Notes: generated by a model not told the origin, from the sequence alone. A DNA stretch of 64,000 nucleotides from Thermoactinomyces sp. DSM 45891 (GCF_900119485.1 NZ_FPJZ01000001.1:474053-538052); one strand, 5' to 3'; positions 15,578 to 24,201 are shown, counted from the first letter of the stretch. Made by a program: numbers and translations.

Positions 15578-17875
15578 ATGAGTAGAGTGAAAAGCAGTAA
15601 TCTAGGATACCCACGTATCGGCCAAAATCGGGAGTGGAAAAAGGCTTTAGAAGCATTTTGGGCTGGAAAGTTAGAAGGATCCGATTTCGAAGAACAGATG
15701 GAGCAAATTCGTCTTCACCATATTCAAAAGCAAAACAACAAAGGGATTGACTACATCCCCGTTGGCGATTTTACACTATATGATCACATGCTCGACACCG
15801 CAGTTATGTTTGGAATTGTGCCAGAGCGATTTTCTTATCAAGGTGGCGCGGTTTCTCTTCAAACTTACTTCGCTATGGCTCGTGGTTGTCAAGCCGCTGT
15901 AGCCTGTGAGATGACGAAATGGTTTAACACAAATTATCATTACATTGTTCCTGAATTAAGTGATATCGCACCCACCTTAACCGAAAACAAGCCACTTATT
16001 GCGTACCGAGAAGCGAAAGAAAAGCTTGGCGTTACAGGGAAGCCTGTTTTAGTGGGCCCCTATACATTTATAAAGCTTTCAAAAGGATATACAGAGACTC
16101 AGTTGCCAGCCATTATTCTGCAACTTGTGCCGCTGTATTCACAAATCTTGCAGGAGTTAGCAGCAGAGGGCGTGGAATGGGTCCAGTTTGATGAACCGAT
16201 TCTTGTCACGTCTATCACCACAGAAGAGATGGAAACGGTCAAATATATCTATAATCAACTTCATGAGGCGGCTCCTGAGCTGAAAATCATGTTACAAACT
16301 TATTTTGATTCGGTTGAATTCTACTCCGAATTAACAGATCTACCTGTACAAGGGATTGGATTAGACTTTGTACACGGCTTAGAAAAAAATATCCAGTCCC
16401 TTGTAAAAGTCGGATTCCCAGATGACAAAGTGTTAGGTGTTGGGCTAGTCGATGGACGAAATATTTGGCGCTCTGATCTAGATAGCAAGTTACAACTGCT
16501 GAACACCATTATGGGCGCTGTACCGAAAGATCGACTATGGCTTCAGCCTTCAAGTAGCTTACTTCATGTCCCAGTTTCCCTCGATCAAGAGCAAAACTTA
16601 GATCCGCTTGTGAAGGACGTATTAGCGTTTGCTGACGAAAAGCTAGATGAAGTTTTGTGCTTACTGAAGGGATTGCAAGATGGAGAAAATACGGTTGCTG
16701 ATGCCCTAAGAGAAAACCAGATAGCACTTGATCGTTTAGCCAGGTCTCCAGTCCGAAACTGCACCCCTGTCCATGCAGCGGTAGCAAGTGTAAAGTCACA
16801 GGATATCACTCGTCAATCTGCCTTTGAACAAAGACAACCGAAACAACAGGAATCCTTAAAGCTCCCTGTACTTCCTACTACGACCATTGGAAGCTTTCCG
16901 CAAACCTCAGAAGTTCGCCAAGCTAGACAAAAGTGGAGAAAACAAGAATGGTCTACTAAGCAATACGATGGTTTTATACAAGGTCAAATTAAGCAATGGA
17001 TCGACATCCAAGAAGAAATCGACTTAGACGTTTTGGTCCATGGCGAGTTTGAACGGACAGACATGGTAGAGTTTTTTGGCGAAAAGCTAGGTGGGTTTGC
17101 TTTTACACAGAACGGCTGGGTCCAATCATACGGATCACGTTGTGTACGACCACCTGTTATTTATGGAGATGTGGAATTTCTAGAGCCGATGACAGTAAAA
17201 GAAAGTATGTACGCTCAATCCCTTACAGAAAAACCCGTAAAAGGAATGATAACCGGCCCTGTAACCATCTTGAACTGGTCATTTGTACGCGACGATCTCT
17301 CCAGAAATCAAGTATCCGATCAAATCGCTCTCGCCCTGCGAAAAGAGGTAGAAGCATTGGAATCTGCTGGAATTCGCGTCATTCAAGTGGATGAACCCGC
17401 CCTACGTGAAGGGTTCCCGCTCAAGAAAACAGAATGGTCCGCCTATTTAGCTTGGGCTGTTGCATCCTTCCGTCTCGCCACCTCTTCTGTTCAAGACACC
17501 ACACAAATCCATACACACATGTGCTATAGCGAATTCCACGATTTCATTGATTCCATTAGCGATCTAGATGCAGACGTCATCTCAATCGAAGCCTCTCGTA
17601 GTCACGGAGAATTAATGTACTCCTTCCGGAGTCATGCTTATAACAAAGAAATTGGCCTTGGTGTATACGACATTCATAGTCCACGGATTCCTTCCGTTGA
17701 TGAAATCGTCAGCACGATCGAACTAGCTTTGCAAGTACTTGAACCAAACCAATTCTGGATTAACCCCGATTGTGGATTAAAGACAAGGAATAAAGAAGAA
17801 GTCGTTGCTTCATTAAAAAATATGGTCGCTGCAACACATATTATTCGCGATCGAATTAGTTCAATGGAAAAGTAG
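15578..17875 (+). CDS. metE: Cobalamin-independent methionine synthase MetE
   Basis: The 765-residue enzyme has normal MetE length (two fused TIM barrels). The N-terminus 'SNLGYPRIGQNREWKKALE' and the C-terminal zinc/homocysteine site motifs are present: 'VQVDEPALREGFPLK', 'HTHMCYSEF' (zinc His and Cys) and 'NPDCGLKTRNKEE' (third-ligand Cys). It transfers the methyl group of 5-methyltetrahydropteroyltri-glutamate to homocysteine. The ATG at 15578 is selected by GGGGGA 8 bp upstream and homology of the start. It is controlled by the upstream B12 riboswitch, which implies the cell imports or makes cobalamin and has an alternative MetH. Confidence 0.97.
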   Translation: MSRVKSSNLGYPRIGQNREWKKALEAFWAGKLEGSDFEEQMEQIRLHHIQKQNNKGIDYIPVGDFTLYDHMLDTAVMFGIVPERFSYQGGAVSLQTYFAMARGCQAAVACEMTKWFNTNYHYIVPELSDIAPTLTENKPLIAYREAKEKLGVTGKPVLVGPYTFIKLSKGYTETQLPAIILQLVPLYSQILQELAAEGVEWVQFDEPILVTSITTEEMETVKYIYNQLHEAAPELKIMLQTYFDSVEFYSELTDLPVQGIGLDFVHGLEKNIQSLVKVGFPDDKVLGVGLVDGRNIWRSDLDSKLQLLNTIMGAVPKDRLWLQPSSSLLHVPVSLDQEQNLDPLVKDVLAFADEKLDEVLCLLKGLQDGENTVADALRENQIALDRLARSPVRNCTPVHAAVASVKSQDITRQSAFEQRQPKQQESLKLPVLPTTTIGSFPQTSEVRQARQKWRKQEWSTKQYDGFIQGQIKQWIDIQEEIDLDVLVHGEFERTDMVEFFGEKLGGFAFTQNGWVQSYGSRCVRPPVIYGDVEFLEPMTVKESMYAQSLTEKPVKGMITGPVTILNWSFVRDDLSRNQVSDQIALALRKEVEALESAGIRVIQVDEPALREGFPLKKTEWSAYLAWAVASFRLATSSVQDTTQIHTHMCYSEFHDFIDSISDLDADVISIEASRSHGELMYSFRSHAYNKEIGLGVYDIHSPRIPSVDEIVSTIELALQVLEPNQFWINPDCGLKTRNKEEVVASLKNMVAATHIIRDRISSMEK

Positions 17876-17901
17876 TAAAGAACAACAAAAAACAATGAGC
17901 G

Positions 17902-17945
17902 ATTCCAGTATCTTATTATTGTCTATCATGATGAGATACTGGAAT
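17902..17945 (+). terminator. Terminator of metE
   Basis: ATTCCAGTATCT / AGATACTGGAAT perfect stem (17902-17913 with 17934-17945), then TTTTTC. Confidence 0.85.
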
Positions 17946-18078
17946 TTTTCATGGTTGCTTTTTTGTAACACAACTTTGATAACCTGTAGTAGAATGAGTT
18001 TGTTGATGAGACGCTCATGTAAGTCAGGGCTGGAGTCTATATCATGACTATGAAGGAATCCTAGAGGAGAAATATTTG

Positions 18079-19026
18079 ATGATTAACAAGTTACAATACA
18101 TCCCGATTCCAATCAATGGTTTGATTTTAGCGTTATTTTCAGTAGCAAAATTGCAATTTAGCTTTCACGTTGATTGGCTGGCCTACATGATGATCACACT
18201 TGGATCTATCTTTTTAGTAGGCATGCTTTGCAAAATCTTTTTCACACCAAGTCACATATTTCATGACTTACAAAATCCGATGATCGCTGCTGTATCTCCC
18301 ACATTTCCAATGGCTACAATGGTATTTTGTAGCTTTTTTATGGAGCAAAGCATCTTTTGGAGCATCATTTGGGGGATTGCCGCGATCGTTCACATTTCAT
18401 TAATGGTTTATTTTATCTATCGCTTTGTTTTACAAAGCAAGGTAACCATGATTCATATCTATCCAAGTTGGTTTATTACGTATATTGGGATGGCGATTAT
18501 TCCGCTCACCGCAGGTAGCCTAGTACCGTTGATATCAACCGTTATCTTTTGGATATCTATAGTGTTCTATCTTATTTTACTACCACTCGTATTCATTCGC
18601 ATTTTTGTGATGCGTGATTTAGAAATGGCTGCGCTACCGCTTATTACGATTTTATGTGCACCCGGATCGCTGTTATTAGCGGCATATTTAGCGCATTTTG
18701 AAACGAAATCAGTAAACTTTGTTTGGGCACTTCTTATTCTTTCACAAGCTCTATACGTAAGTGTATTATGGCAACTACCTAAGTTATTACGTCTATCATT
18801 TTATCCCAGTTATGCAGCATTTACATTTCCACTCGTCATTTGTGCAACAGCCCTTACCAATACATTAAAATATTTAGGTTATAACGGCACAGCCGGACAT
18901 ACGCTGAGCATCATGGAAACCATTATCGCAAGTGCCATGGTTATGTATGTAGCCATTCGATATAGCATATTTTTAATCACACAAATGAGGCCGAAACAAC
19001 AAGTAGTGCAATCACAGGCAATGTGA
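18079..19026 (+). CDS. TDT family transporter (SLAC1/TehA-like)
   Basis: A 315-residue protein with about ten hydrophobic helices and the family phrase 'NPMIAAVSPTFPMATMVF' (around residues 73-90), as in the tellurite-resistance/dicarboxylate transporter (TDT) and SLAC1 anion channel family. It probably moves small organic or inorganic anions; the substrate is not visible. The ATG at 18079 is used because AGGAGA is 9 bp upstream (a TTG directly before it is in frame). It is monocistronic; the 120 bp upstream show no recognised regulatory RNA. Confidence 0.75.
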   Translation: MINKLQYIPIPINGLILALFSVAKLQFSFHVDWLAYMMITLGSIFLVGMLCKIFFTPSHIFHDLQNPMIAAVSPTFPMATMVFCSFFMEQSIFWSIIWGIAAIVHISLMVYFIYRFVLQSKVTMIHIYPSWFITYIGMAIIPLTAGSLVPLISTVIFWISIVFYLILLPLVFIRIFVMRDLEMAALPLITILCAPGSLLLAAYLAHFETKSVNFVWALLILSQALYVSVLWQLPKLLRLSFYPSYAAFTFPLVICATALTNTLKYLGYNGTAGHTLSIMETIIASAMVMYVAIRYSIFLITQMRPKQQVVQSQAM

Positions 19027-19059
19027 TAAAAACGAGCGCTCACGGTTCAGTGATGAAAA

Positions 19060-19091
19060 GAGCCCCCTTTACACAAAGAAATAAAGGGGGG
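19060..19091 (-). terminator. Terminator between TDT transporter and amidase
   Basis: GAGCCCCCTTTA / TAAAGGGGGG stem, with T-rich sequence on the minus-strand side. It lies directly after the amidase stop codon. Confidence 0.7.
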
Positions 19092-19097
19092 TTCTCC

Positions 19098-20066
19098 TTA
19101 TCCAAACAATGCTCGCCATGTCGTTGGGCCTACAACTCCATCTTGTTTAAGCCCGTTTCGTTTTTGAAACGCCTTCACTGCTCCCTCTGTCTTAACGCCA
19201 AACACACCGTCCACTACCAGCCCACCCAATTTCCGCTGGATCGCTCTCACTATGTCACCCTTCGATCCCCTTCGAATCAAATTCCCTGGATATACATTCG
19301 GATTATGGAACATCGATTTCCAAGTGTTAGGCCCTACCACTCCATCCACTTGTAATCCATGGATTTTCTGCCAATCTCTCACGGCCTTCTCTGTCACAGA
19401 GCCGAATATTTGATCTACTTTTACGCCTAATTTCTGCTGAATACGCCCCACAACAGGGCCTCTTGCTCCCTTCCGAATGAGGTAACCAGGATAAGCGATT
19501 TCGGTGTAACCGGGTTCTGGAATTTCTGGATTACTACCACCCCCACCGTCTATAACCTTCTGCACTTCACCGACAAACCACTGTTTATTAATAGAGCTCC
19601 CTGGACAAGTTTTACTGCTCATCTCGTTATGAAACTTGATTCTCGCACCTCTATACTTCACGAAGTAGGCAGTTAATTGAAACAAGGACGTGCTTTGTGG
19701 ATGTTGAAAAGGATCGTGGCCCACATCAAAATTCCCCACTGTTTCGACCATGAATGGGTGAACACCATCTGAGTCTGAATCATTATAGCCCGTAGCACTA
19801 GCTGGAGGGAGATTAATATCTCTACCTAGAACGAACTTCCCATCAGGAAACAAAGAAACGTGTTGTGCAATCGTAATAAACCCTCTCCCTAAATGGGCAG
19901 ATCTCATACCGTTTTGCAAGGTAATATAGTTTGCCCCGTTAAAGCTGGAATGATCGGGTTTCCATGTGTGATGAATATGGATTTCTGGATGCTTCGATCG
20001 ATCATTTTCGGTAATATACTCGATTAACTCATCCACCGTTACAATCTTCCCATATGTCCATGTCAT
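19098..20066 (-). CDS. N-acetylmuramoyl-L-alanine amidase with two peptidoglycan-binding domains
   Basis: The 322-residue protein starts with an amidase_2/PGRP zinc-amidase domain (residues about 1-170): 'IHIHHTWKPDHSSF' gives the first zinc His, and 'KTCPGSSI' is the C-terminal active-site region. Two PG_binding_1 repeats follow (about 190-250 and 258-320), with 'PVVGRIQQKLG' / 'DIVRAIQRKLG' and 'VVGPNTWKSMF' / 'VVGPTTWRALF'. There is no signal peptide, so release would be by lysis, a holin or spore-specific localisation; a phage endolysin or mother-cell lytic enzyme is possible. Confidence 0.88.
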   Translation of the reverse strand: MTWTYGKIVTVDELIEYITENDRSKHPEIHIHHTWKPDHSSFNGANYITLQNGMRSAHLGRGFITIAQHVSLFPDGKFVLGRDINLPPASATGYNDSDSDGVHPFMVETVGNFDVGHDPFQHPQSTSLFQLTAYFVKYRGARIKFHNEMSSKTCPGSSINKQWFVGEVQKVIDGGGGSNPEIPEPGYTEIAYPGYLIRKGARGPVVGRIQQKLGVKVDQIFGSVTEKAVRDWQKIHGLQVDGVVGPNTWKSMFHNPNVYPGNLIRRGSKGDIVRAIQRKLGGLVVDGVFGVKTEGAVKAFQKRNGLKQDGVVGPTTWRALFG

Positions 20067-20252
20067 CGATCTATCTCTTCCTTCTCATGTTTTTTCTCGA
20101 TGTCATCCAAATAGAGGCGATTCTCAGTGTTGTGGTTACGTCGTATCCCTATCTACTAGTAAAGATAGAACTGTATTTACTAGATTATTCAACTTCTCAT
20201 TTTTTGCTAGGGCATATTTTTTATATTATTTAGATAAAATAGAATAGTAAGT

Positions 20253-20396
20253 CTAAAATGTCTGATCGCTTCCCAATATTTGATTAATAGACATCTGAGT
20301 AAAACGCCAGCCATCTTCCGCCATACGATTCATCACTGCCTCATAATCTTCTGGATTAGCAAAGGTAGGTACCTTGATCACTTTGTACTCATACAT
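20253..20396 (-). CDS. DUF4177-type small protein
   Basis: A 47-codon ORF beginning 'MYEYKVIKVPTF', with 'YEAVMNRMAEDGWRFTQM', the conserved pattern of DUF4177 (tyrosine-rich start, then 'N..A.eGW'). SD GAGGAG is about 9 bp upstream of the ATG. Function unknown. It lies just outside the left repeat of the toxin island. Confidence 0.7.
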   Translation of the reverse strand: MYEYKVIKVPTFANPEDYEAVMNRMAEDGWRFTQMSINQILGSDQTF

Positions 20397-20450
20397 CGGA
20401 TAGTCTCCTCTTCCCCCTCAACTTCTCATCACTCAAGCTAATATACATCA

Positions 20451-20505
20451 AAAAAGTGTAATCGTGGAGTTAAATCCGATTACACTTTTTACTAACAAAT
20501 AGCTA
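20451..20505. repeat. 55-bp direct repeat, left copy (contains terminator hairpin)
   Basis: Identical to 34428-34482. It contains a perfect 14-bp stem AAAAAGTGTAATCG / CGATTACACTTTTT, an effective bidirectional terminator. Similarity continues weakly for about 15 bp beyond the right end. Confidence 0.9.
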
Positions 20506-20518
20506 GATTATTAATTTC

Positions 20519-20578
20519 GCAGGAGGTAGGATTCACGCCCACAGACTCCTTGCAACGTCAGTAGTTTTCAAGTCCACG
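20519..20578 (-). pseudogene. tRNA-Ser(TGA)-like 3' half, possible attachment site
   Basis: Read on the minus strand, GTGG-ACTTGAAAA-CTAC forms an anticodon-type arm with loop CTTGAAA (anticodon TGA). A variable-arm-like GAC...GTC and a perfect 5-bp T-arm-like hairpin GTGGG-CGTGAAT-CCTAC follow, ending in CTCCTGC. No matching 5' acceptor strand or D-arm exists upstream, so this is not a functional tRNA. Integrating elements often carry a tRNA 3' half as att site. Confidence 0.35.
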
Positions 20579-20669
20579 GAATCTACCATATACAATGCAA
20601 TAAGGGGTAATAGTCCTAAACAAACCGCGGTTTCATGAAATATAGGTTTACCTCAACCAACCTCATTTT

Positions 20670-20735
20670 CTATGGTTTGTTAGCAAAGTCATTAGCAGTT
20701 TTGTTAGCAACCTTGTCATTGTCCACAAAGTTAGA
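20670..20735 (-). pseudogene. Possible C-terminal tail of a recombinase gene
   Basis: A 21-residue open stub ending 'NKTANDFANKP' before TAG, with a stop codon directly upstream in frame. Asn/Val/Asp-rich tails of this kind are seen at the end of phage-type tyrosine recombinases, and its place next to the tRNA-like segment fits. Weak evidence. Confidence 0.2.
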
Positions 20736-20886
20736 TTAACTTCCCTTAACATAACCATATATATAAAGTGAGAAGCTCGTCTTCTATAGCTAAAATAGGC
20801 TCTCGATTTAGCTTATGCAGCTATATTTATCGGCGCGGCGCATTACTTGGTCAGACTTCCTCCACCGTATCTCCTGTATACCTGCA

Positions 20887-21222
20887 TTAATCGCCCCTAT
20901 CCATCCTTCTTCTAAAATACCTAGACAATTGACATACGGTTTCGTCATAATCTTTTCCACAAGACATATGAACTAGCCTCTCCACAGTATTCTCAACCAA
21001 TTTAGTATTAAAATCAGTCATGATCAAAAGTCCATAACCAATTTCAATATCTTTGTCACTAATACTTCTCTCTAACCTTTTAGGGCTAATCACATCAAAG
21101 GAAAAGTTTGAATAATCCGCCGAATTCTCCAGCCCGATTTGCAACTCATACTGCACTACAAAATCATCTTCTCCCTCGCCCCAATCTTCATAATCCCTAA
21201 TCAAAGAAAGTATTTTAATCAT
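20887..21222 (-). CDS. Imm8-family immunity protein
   Basis: The 111-residue protein matches the Imm8 pattern: a two-residue-spaced acidic start, 'FSFDVISPKRLERSI' (central F-x-V-x-SP-x-x-L), 'IGYGLLIMTDFN', and a C-terminal segment where a conserved Cys-Gly and aromatic residues precede the end. Immunity proteins of this family neutralise polymorphic toxin tips. Its ATG overlaps the stop of a toxin stub (ATGA), the standard toxin-immunity coupling. The complete toxin is missing. Confidence 0.65.
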   Translation of the reverse strand: MIKILSLIRDYEDWGEGEDDFVVQYELQIGLENSADYSNFSFDVISPKRLERSISDKDIEIGYGLLIMTDFNTKLVENTVERLVHMSCGKDYDETVCQLSRYFRRRMDRGD

Positions 21223-21425
21223 ACAATCACCTCAGTTCTTCTCCCTGAAGGCGATCCAGTATTTTCTGTGAAGTTAGCTCTGATCATCTCTTCTTTTGGC
21301 TTATACCCCATACGAATGGCCCTCATCTTATCTGCACTAGAATAAATAAAGTTTCCTTTCGGATCAAGAGTAAATTTGTAATCTTTCCCAACCCACGCCA
21401 TCACTGCTTCAAATGTCGAACTTGG
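21219..21425 (-). pseudogene. C-terminal stub of a polymorphic toxin
   Basis: Open frame of 68 codons with an in-frame TAA just upstream and no credible start. The sequence includes 'FTLDPKGNFIYSSADKMRAI' and ends 'NTGSPSGRRTEVIV', a tip-like composition. It is translationally coupled to the Imm8 gene. The delivery part and most of the toxin are lost. The toxin family is not recognised. Confidence 0.5.
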
Positions 21426-21492
21426 TTATTGCCCTCTTCTAGATCTGCCCGTATGCTTCCATGACCCTTTCAAGCAATTTTAGGATATAAAA

Positions 21493-21529
21493 ATGCAACC
21501 ACCCTAAGGAGATATTGGGGTAGTTGCAT
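21493..21529 (-). terminator. Intrinsic terminator
   Basis: ATGCAACCACCCTA / TGGGGTAGTTGCAT stem with wobble pairs, followed on the minus strand by TTTTATATCC. It is 3' of the TPR-like gene. Confidence 0.7.
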
Positions 21530-21596
21530 TCCTAATATATATGCACTTACGTCAGGTGTATCACGACATTTTTATATGAAGACCGGATACGCAAAT

Positions 21597-22040
21597 CTAC
21601 GCTATGCCATACCTTAATAATATCTTTGTAGCAGCAGAATTTGTAGGATCAACGGTTATGATCTCTTTCGCTATCTCCACAGCCTCTTCTTTGGAAACAA
21701 GCTGATCAGGAATCTCGTGAAATAGCAGGATACAGGATTTGTACTCTACATCATCAGGATCTAGTGCAGCTGCTCTCCTCGCATGGTAAAGTGAGCTCTC
21801 ATAAGCACCTTCAATATAAGGGAGAGATATAGATAACATGACGTACAAAAGCTCATGTAATTTCGCACTTTCCTGTTTCAAGAGTAGGCTATATCCGAAG
21901 GTATATATAAACATACTTCCAGTTTCGTGAGACAGTCCTATGAGACATTCATGTAAATCGTCAAAATCAACCTGAAAAGCAAGCTCTCTAGCCTCTTCCA
22001 TATTACCTTTTAAAAGTTCTTTTTTCATTTGCTCGATCAT
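21597..22040 (-). CDS. Helical TPR-like protein, probable immunity protein
   Basis: A 147-residue, wholly helical, acidic protein. The pattern 'LIGLSHETGSMFIYTFGYSLL' and 'ESSLYHARRAAALDPDDVEYK' (around residues 33-53 and 81-101) resembles a TPR-like family found beside polymorphic toxins in Bacillales. There is no signal peptide. It lies 4 bp after the preceding gene in the same direction and ends at a terminator, so the two form a cassette. An immunity role is inferred from context and family resemblance. Confidence 0.6.
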   Translation of the reverse strand: MIEQMKKELLKGNMEEARELAFQVDFDDLHECLIGLSHETGSMFIYTFGYSLLLKQESAKLHELLYVMLSISLPYIEGAYESSLYHARRAAALDPDDVEYKSCILLFHEIPDQLVSKEEAVEIAKEIITVDPTNSAATKILLRYGIA

Positions 22041-22044
22041 AGTT

Positions 22045-22479
22045 TCATTCTACTATTAAAATGGGACTTATTTTTAAACCAACTAATTCATTGCCTGAAA
22101 ATAAGAAAACTGCATTACTGAACGCAATTTCCAAATCAATTAGCTCCCCTTTGCTAAACCAAATAATGAACCCTTCCTCTAAGGACTGAACATAAGCTTG
22201 GTTAGAAGGAGTAATTATCTCAAGTTGCGGAAAGCCAATTTCCTTAATACACCTATCGGCATAATTGCAAGCCCATTCGTTCACGATAGCCGGATAAATA
22301 CATTCAATTTCACCAAGAAATCCACTTTCATTTATCCAGAACATTATACTCTGGGAAACTCTAAAAGGCCTAGAATTATCTGACATAAACCCAGAAACAA
22401 TATTGTAAGTGTTCACTTCTGGTGTATAACTGCCATTGATCTCACTACTGACATTTCTAAGATTCGTAAGTTTTATCAT
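22045..22479 (-). CDS. Hypothetical immunity-type protein
   Basis: The 144-residue soluble protein with alternating beta strands is not a recognised family. The ATG at 22479 (MIKLTNLRNV) is used: AGGAG lies 11 bp upstream, whereas the longer in-frame start at 22527 would place the coding sequence across a perfect hairpin. Position directly after a toxin stub and before the TPR-like gene suggests an immunity role. Confidence 0.55.
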   Translation of the reverse strand: MIKLTNLRNVSSEINGSYTPEVNTYNIVSGFMSDNSRPFRVSQSIMFWINESGFLGEIECIYPAIVNEWACNYADRCIKEIGFPQLEIITPSNQAYVQSLEEGFIIWFSKGELIDLEIAFSNAVFLFSGNELVGLKISPILIVE

Positions 22480-22503
22480 ATAGAAATCTGCTCCTTCCCG
22501 TGA

Positions 22504-22542
22504 AATAGTATAGAAGCCTCTATGCAAGACTTCTATACTATT
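22504..22542 (-). promoter_or_regulatory. Stem-loop between toxin stub and immunity gene
   Basis: AATAGTATAGAAG (22504-22516) pairs perfectly with CTTCTATACTATT (22530-22542). It lies between the stop of the stub and the ATG of the immunity gene. Confidence 0.75.
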
Positions 22543-22547
22543 AAATC

Positions 22548-22622
22548 CTATCTTTTAAAGCTACTTGGCCAAACTCCTACAACTTCATTACTTTGTTGAT
22601 TAACAAATACAGATGTAGTGTA
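22548..22622 (-). pseudogene. C-terminal stub of a toxin-like gene
   Basis: A 24-codon open stub bounded upstream by an in-frame TAG, ending 'NQQSNEVVGVWPSSFKR'. The composition and its position before an immunity-type gene suggest a toxin tail. The evidence is short. Confidence 0.3.
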
Positions 22623-22658
22623 CTAATTATAGCGATCTTTGTAACTATCAACTTAAAC

Positions 22659-22694
22659 AAAATCGCCTCCAGACCGAGGCCTAGGGGCGATTTT
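22659..22694 (-). terminator. Intrinsic terminator
   Basis: AAAATCGCC / GGCGATTTT arms with a GC-rich loop, 3' of the 117-residue gene. Confidence 0.75.
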
Positions 22695-22733
22695 AGTAAA
22701 TTCCCTGTAAATAGACATAAGCCTATGTATATA

Positions 22734-23087
22734 TCACTCATTCTCTTCAACATACGATAAGAAAAAATCTTGTAAACACCCGTTAATCGGCTCATCGTTA
22801 CCGTCTAATGTAACATTAAACTCAAGAAACCCATTATTACCTACCGACACTATTCCATCAAGGACTCCTAGCATCTCAGCTATTGTATCCACTTGTATAT
22901 GTTTAACCAACTTAAAGAGAGTCTCCCTATTTTCATCTGAAAGATCAGCAAACATCCTTTTTAATTCTTTCCAATACTGATCTTTAGCATCCGTCTCACT
23001 TTTGTTTAAAAACACTTCTCGATAATATGAACCATTTTCTTTTATTATCTGATTATACAGATCTTTAGTTAATGACTCATCATTCAT
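22734..23087 (-). CDS. Hypothetical immunity-type protein
   Basis: A 117-residue acidic helical protein containing 'LFKLVKHIQVDTIAEMLGVLDG' (about residues 61-82) and 'CLQDFFLSYVEENE' at the C-terminus, a pattern common to small proteins next to secreted toxins in Bacilli. There is no membrane segment. Its ATG is 3 bp after the stop of a toxin-like stub, as in toxin-immunity pairs, and a terminator follows. The function is inferred. Confidence 0.55.
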   Translation of the reverse strand: MNDESLTKDLYNQIIKENGSYYREVFLNKSETDAKDQYWKELKRMFADLSDENRETLFKLVKHIQVDTIAEMLGVLDGIVSVGNNGFLEFNVTLDGNDEPINGCLQDFFLSYVEENE

Positions 23088-23090
23088 GAT

Positions 23091-23174
23091 TCAACCGATA
23101 GGAGACCTCGTGAAGAAATCGTAACGTGATCCGAAATCTTTTTCTAAATGAATGCTCAGAACCACATTTTCCTC
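23091..23174 (-). pseudogene. C-terminal stub of a toxin-like gene
   Basis: A 27-codon open stub after an in-frame TAG, ending 'KDFGSRYDFFTRSPIG' before TGA, 3 bp ahead of the immunity-type gene. The upstream part was lost; an IS3 element begins about 24 bp further upstream. Confidence 0.35.
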
Positions 23175-23197
23175 CTATCGTCCCTCCCCTCTAAAAG

Positions 23198-24201
23198 TGA
23201 CCTGCTATAGTGAAATTGTAACACCACAAAGAATTAGACGAGATATAATAAAGACATAGAAAGTGGTGTTGCAAAGTGAAAAGAAAGAATTATGATCCCA
23301 TTTTTAAAGAGAAGCTAGTGCGTATGCACCTCGAAGAGGGAAGAAGTGTAAACAGCCTGACAAAGGAATACGGACTGGGAGCAGGAAGTCTTAACAGCTG
23401 GGGCAAGAAATACCGCGAAGAATACAAACAAACCAATCGAATGGATCAATCAAACCAAAAGGAAATTTACCATCGTTATGGTGGGAAAATGGGTTACCGG
23501 ATGATCCAGAGAAGGCTGGCTCACGAAGGGCATTTATGTAGCCAGGTAACAGTCTATAAATATATGAAAGAACTGGGTTTGCGATCCATTGTGTTCAAAC
23601 GAAAACCACCTTATGTAAAGAGTAAGAAACACAGAGTGTTTCCTAATGTTTTAGCTAGAGAATTCACTGCTGAATACCCCAATCAACGATGGTGTATTGA
23701 TTTTACATATATTCATCTGGCCAGTGGACAAATTTATTACAATTGTTCTATTTTGGATCTGAACAACCGCAGAATTGTTTCCACCAAAACGGCATCATAC
23801 ATAACTGCTGATCTAGCTATTAAGACACTCCAAATGGCGCTCCACAAATGTTCACCTAAAAAAGGAGTGATTGTGCACAGTGATCAAGGTGTTCAGTTCA
23901 CTTCGAAATCCTTTACTGAATTCTGTTCGAAGAACGGGATTATACAAAGCATGAGTGCATCAGGATGCCCCTATGACAATGCTCCAATGGAATCGTTCTT
24001 TGGAAAACTGAAGAACGAGCACTTGAATCACTACGTGATTAAAGATTTTGACCATTTAAACCAATTGATTGACGACTATATTTTTCGTTATTATCACCAT
24101 ATACGACCTCACAGTGCCTTAAATGGAAAAACTCCAATGGAGGTATAGTTGATTTGATTTCTTCAATGGAGTGTTACAATTTTGCTTGCTTGACCAGGTC
24201 A
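23198..24201 (+). mobile_element. IS3-family insertion sequence (shortened)
   Basis: Imperfect terminal inverted repeats start TGACCTG and share AAATTGTAACAC (left 23198-23224, right about 24171-24201). The element is about 1.0 kb, shorter than typical IS3 elements (about 1.2-1.5 kb). No target duplication is obvious. Confidence 0.75.
23276..24148 (+). CDS. IS3-family transposase (OrfA/OrfB fusion with internal deletion)
   Basis: The 290-residue protein joins an OrfA-type helix-turn-helix (residues 1-48, 'KEYGLGAGSLNSW') directly to the middle of an OrfB: 'YGGKMGYRMIQRRL', then an rve/DDE domain with 'RWCIDFTYIH', 'VIVHSDQGVQF' and 'APMESFFGKLK', so all three catalytic acidic residues are present. 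The leucine-zipper end of OrfA and the beginning of OrfB, normally about 100 residues, are absent and no frameshift remains. It starts at GTG. Whether the shortened protein can still transpose is doubtful. Confidence 0.85.
   Translation: MKRKNYDPIFKEKLVRMHLEEGRSVNSLTKEYGLGAGSLNSWGKKYREEYKQTNRMDQSNQKEIYHRYGGKMGYRMIQRRLAHEGHLCSQVTVYKYMKELGLRSIVFKRKPPYVKSKKHRVFPNVLAREFTAEYPNQRWCIDFTYIHLASGQIYYNCSILDLNNRRIVSTKTASYITADLAIKTLQMALHKCSPKKGVIVHSDQGVQFTSKSFTEFCSKNGIIQSMSASGCPYDNAPMESFFGKLKNEHLNHYVIKDFDHLNQLIDDYIFRYYHHIRPHSALNGKTPMEV

Noticed and set aside
17950..18078. A second riboswitch ahead of the TDT transporter
   Set aside because: No conserved aptamer elements or terminator could be identified.
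20451..20505. Terminal inverted repeats of a transposon
   Set aside because: The two copies are direct, not inverted, and each is a complete terminator hairpin.
20519..20578. Functional tRNA-Ser gene
   Set aside because: No 5' acceptor strand or D-arm pairs with the 3' part, and the T-loop deviates from TTCRANY.
22577..22795. 72-codon minus-strand ORF with hydrophobic C-terminus
   Set aside because: It overlaps the end of the 117-residue gene and runs through that gene's terminator; no SD.
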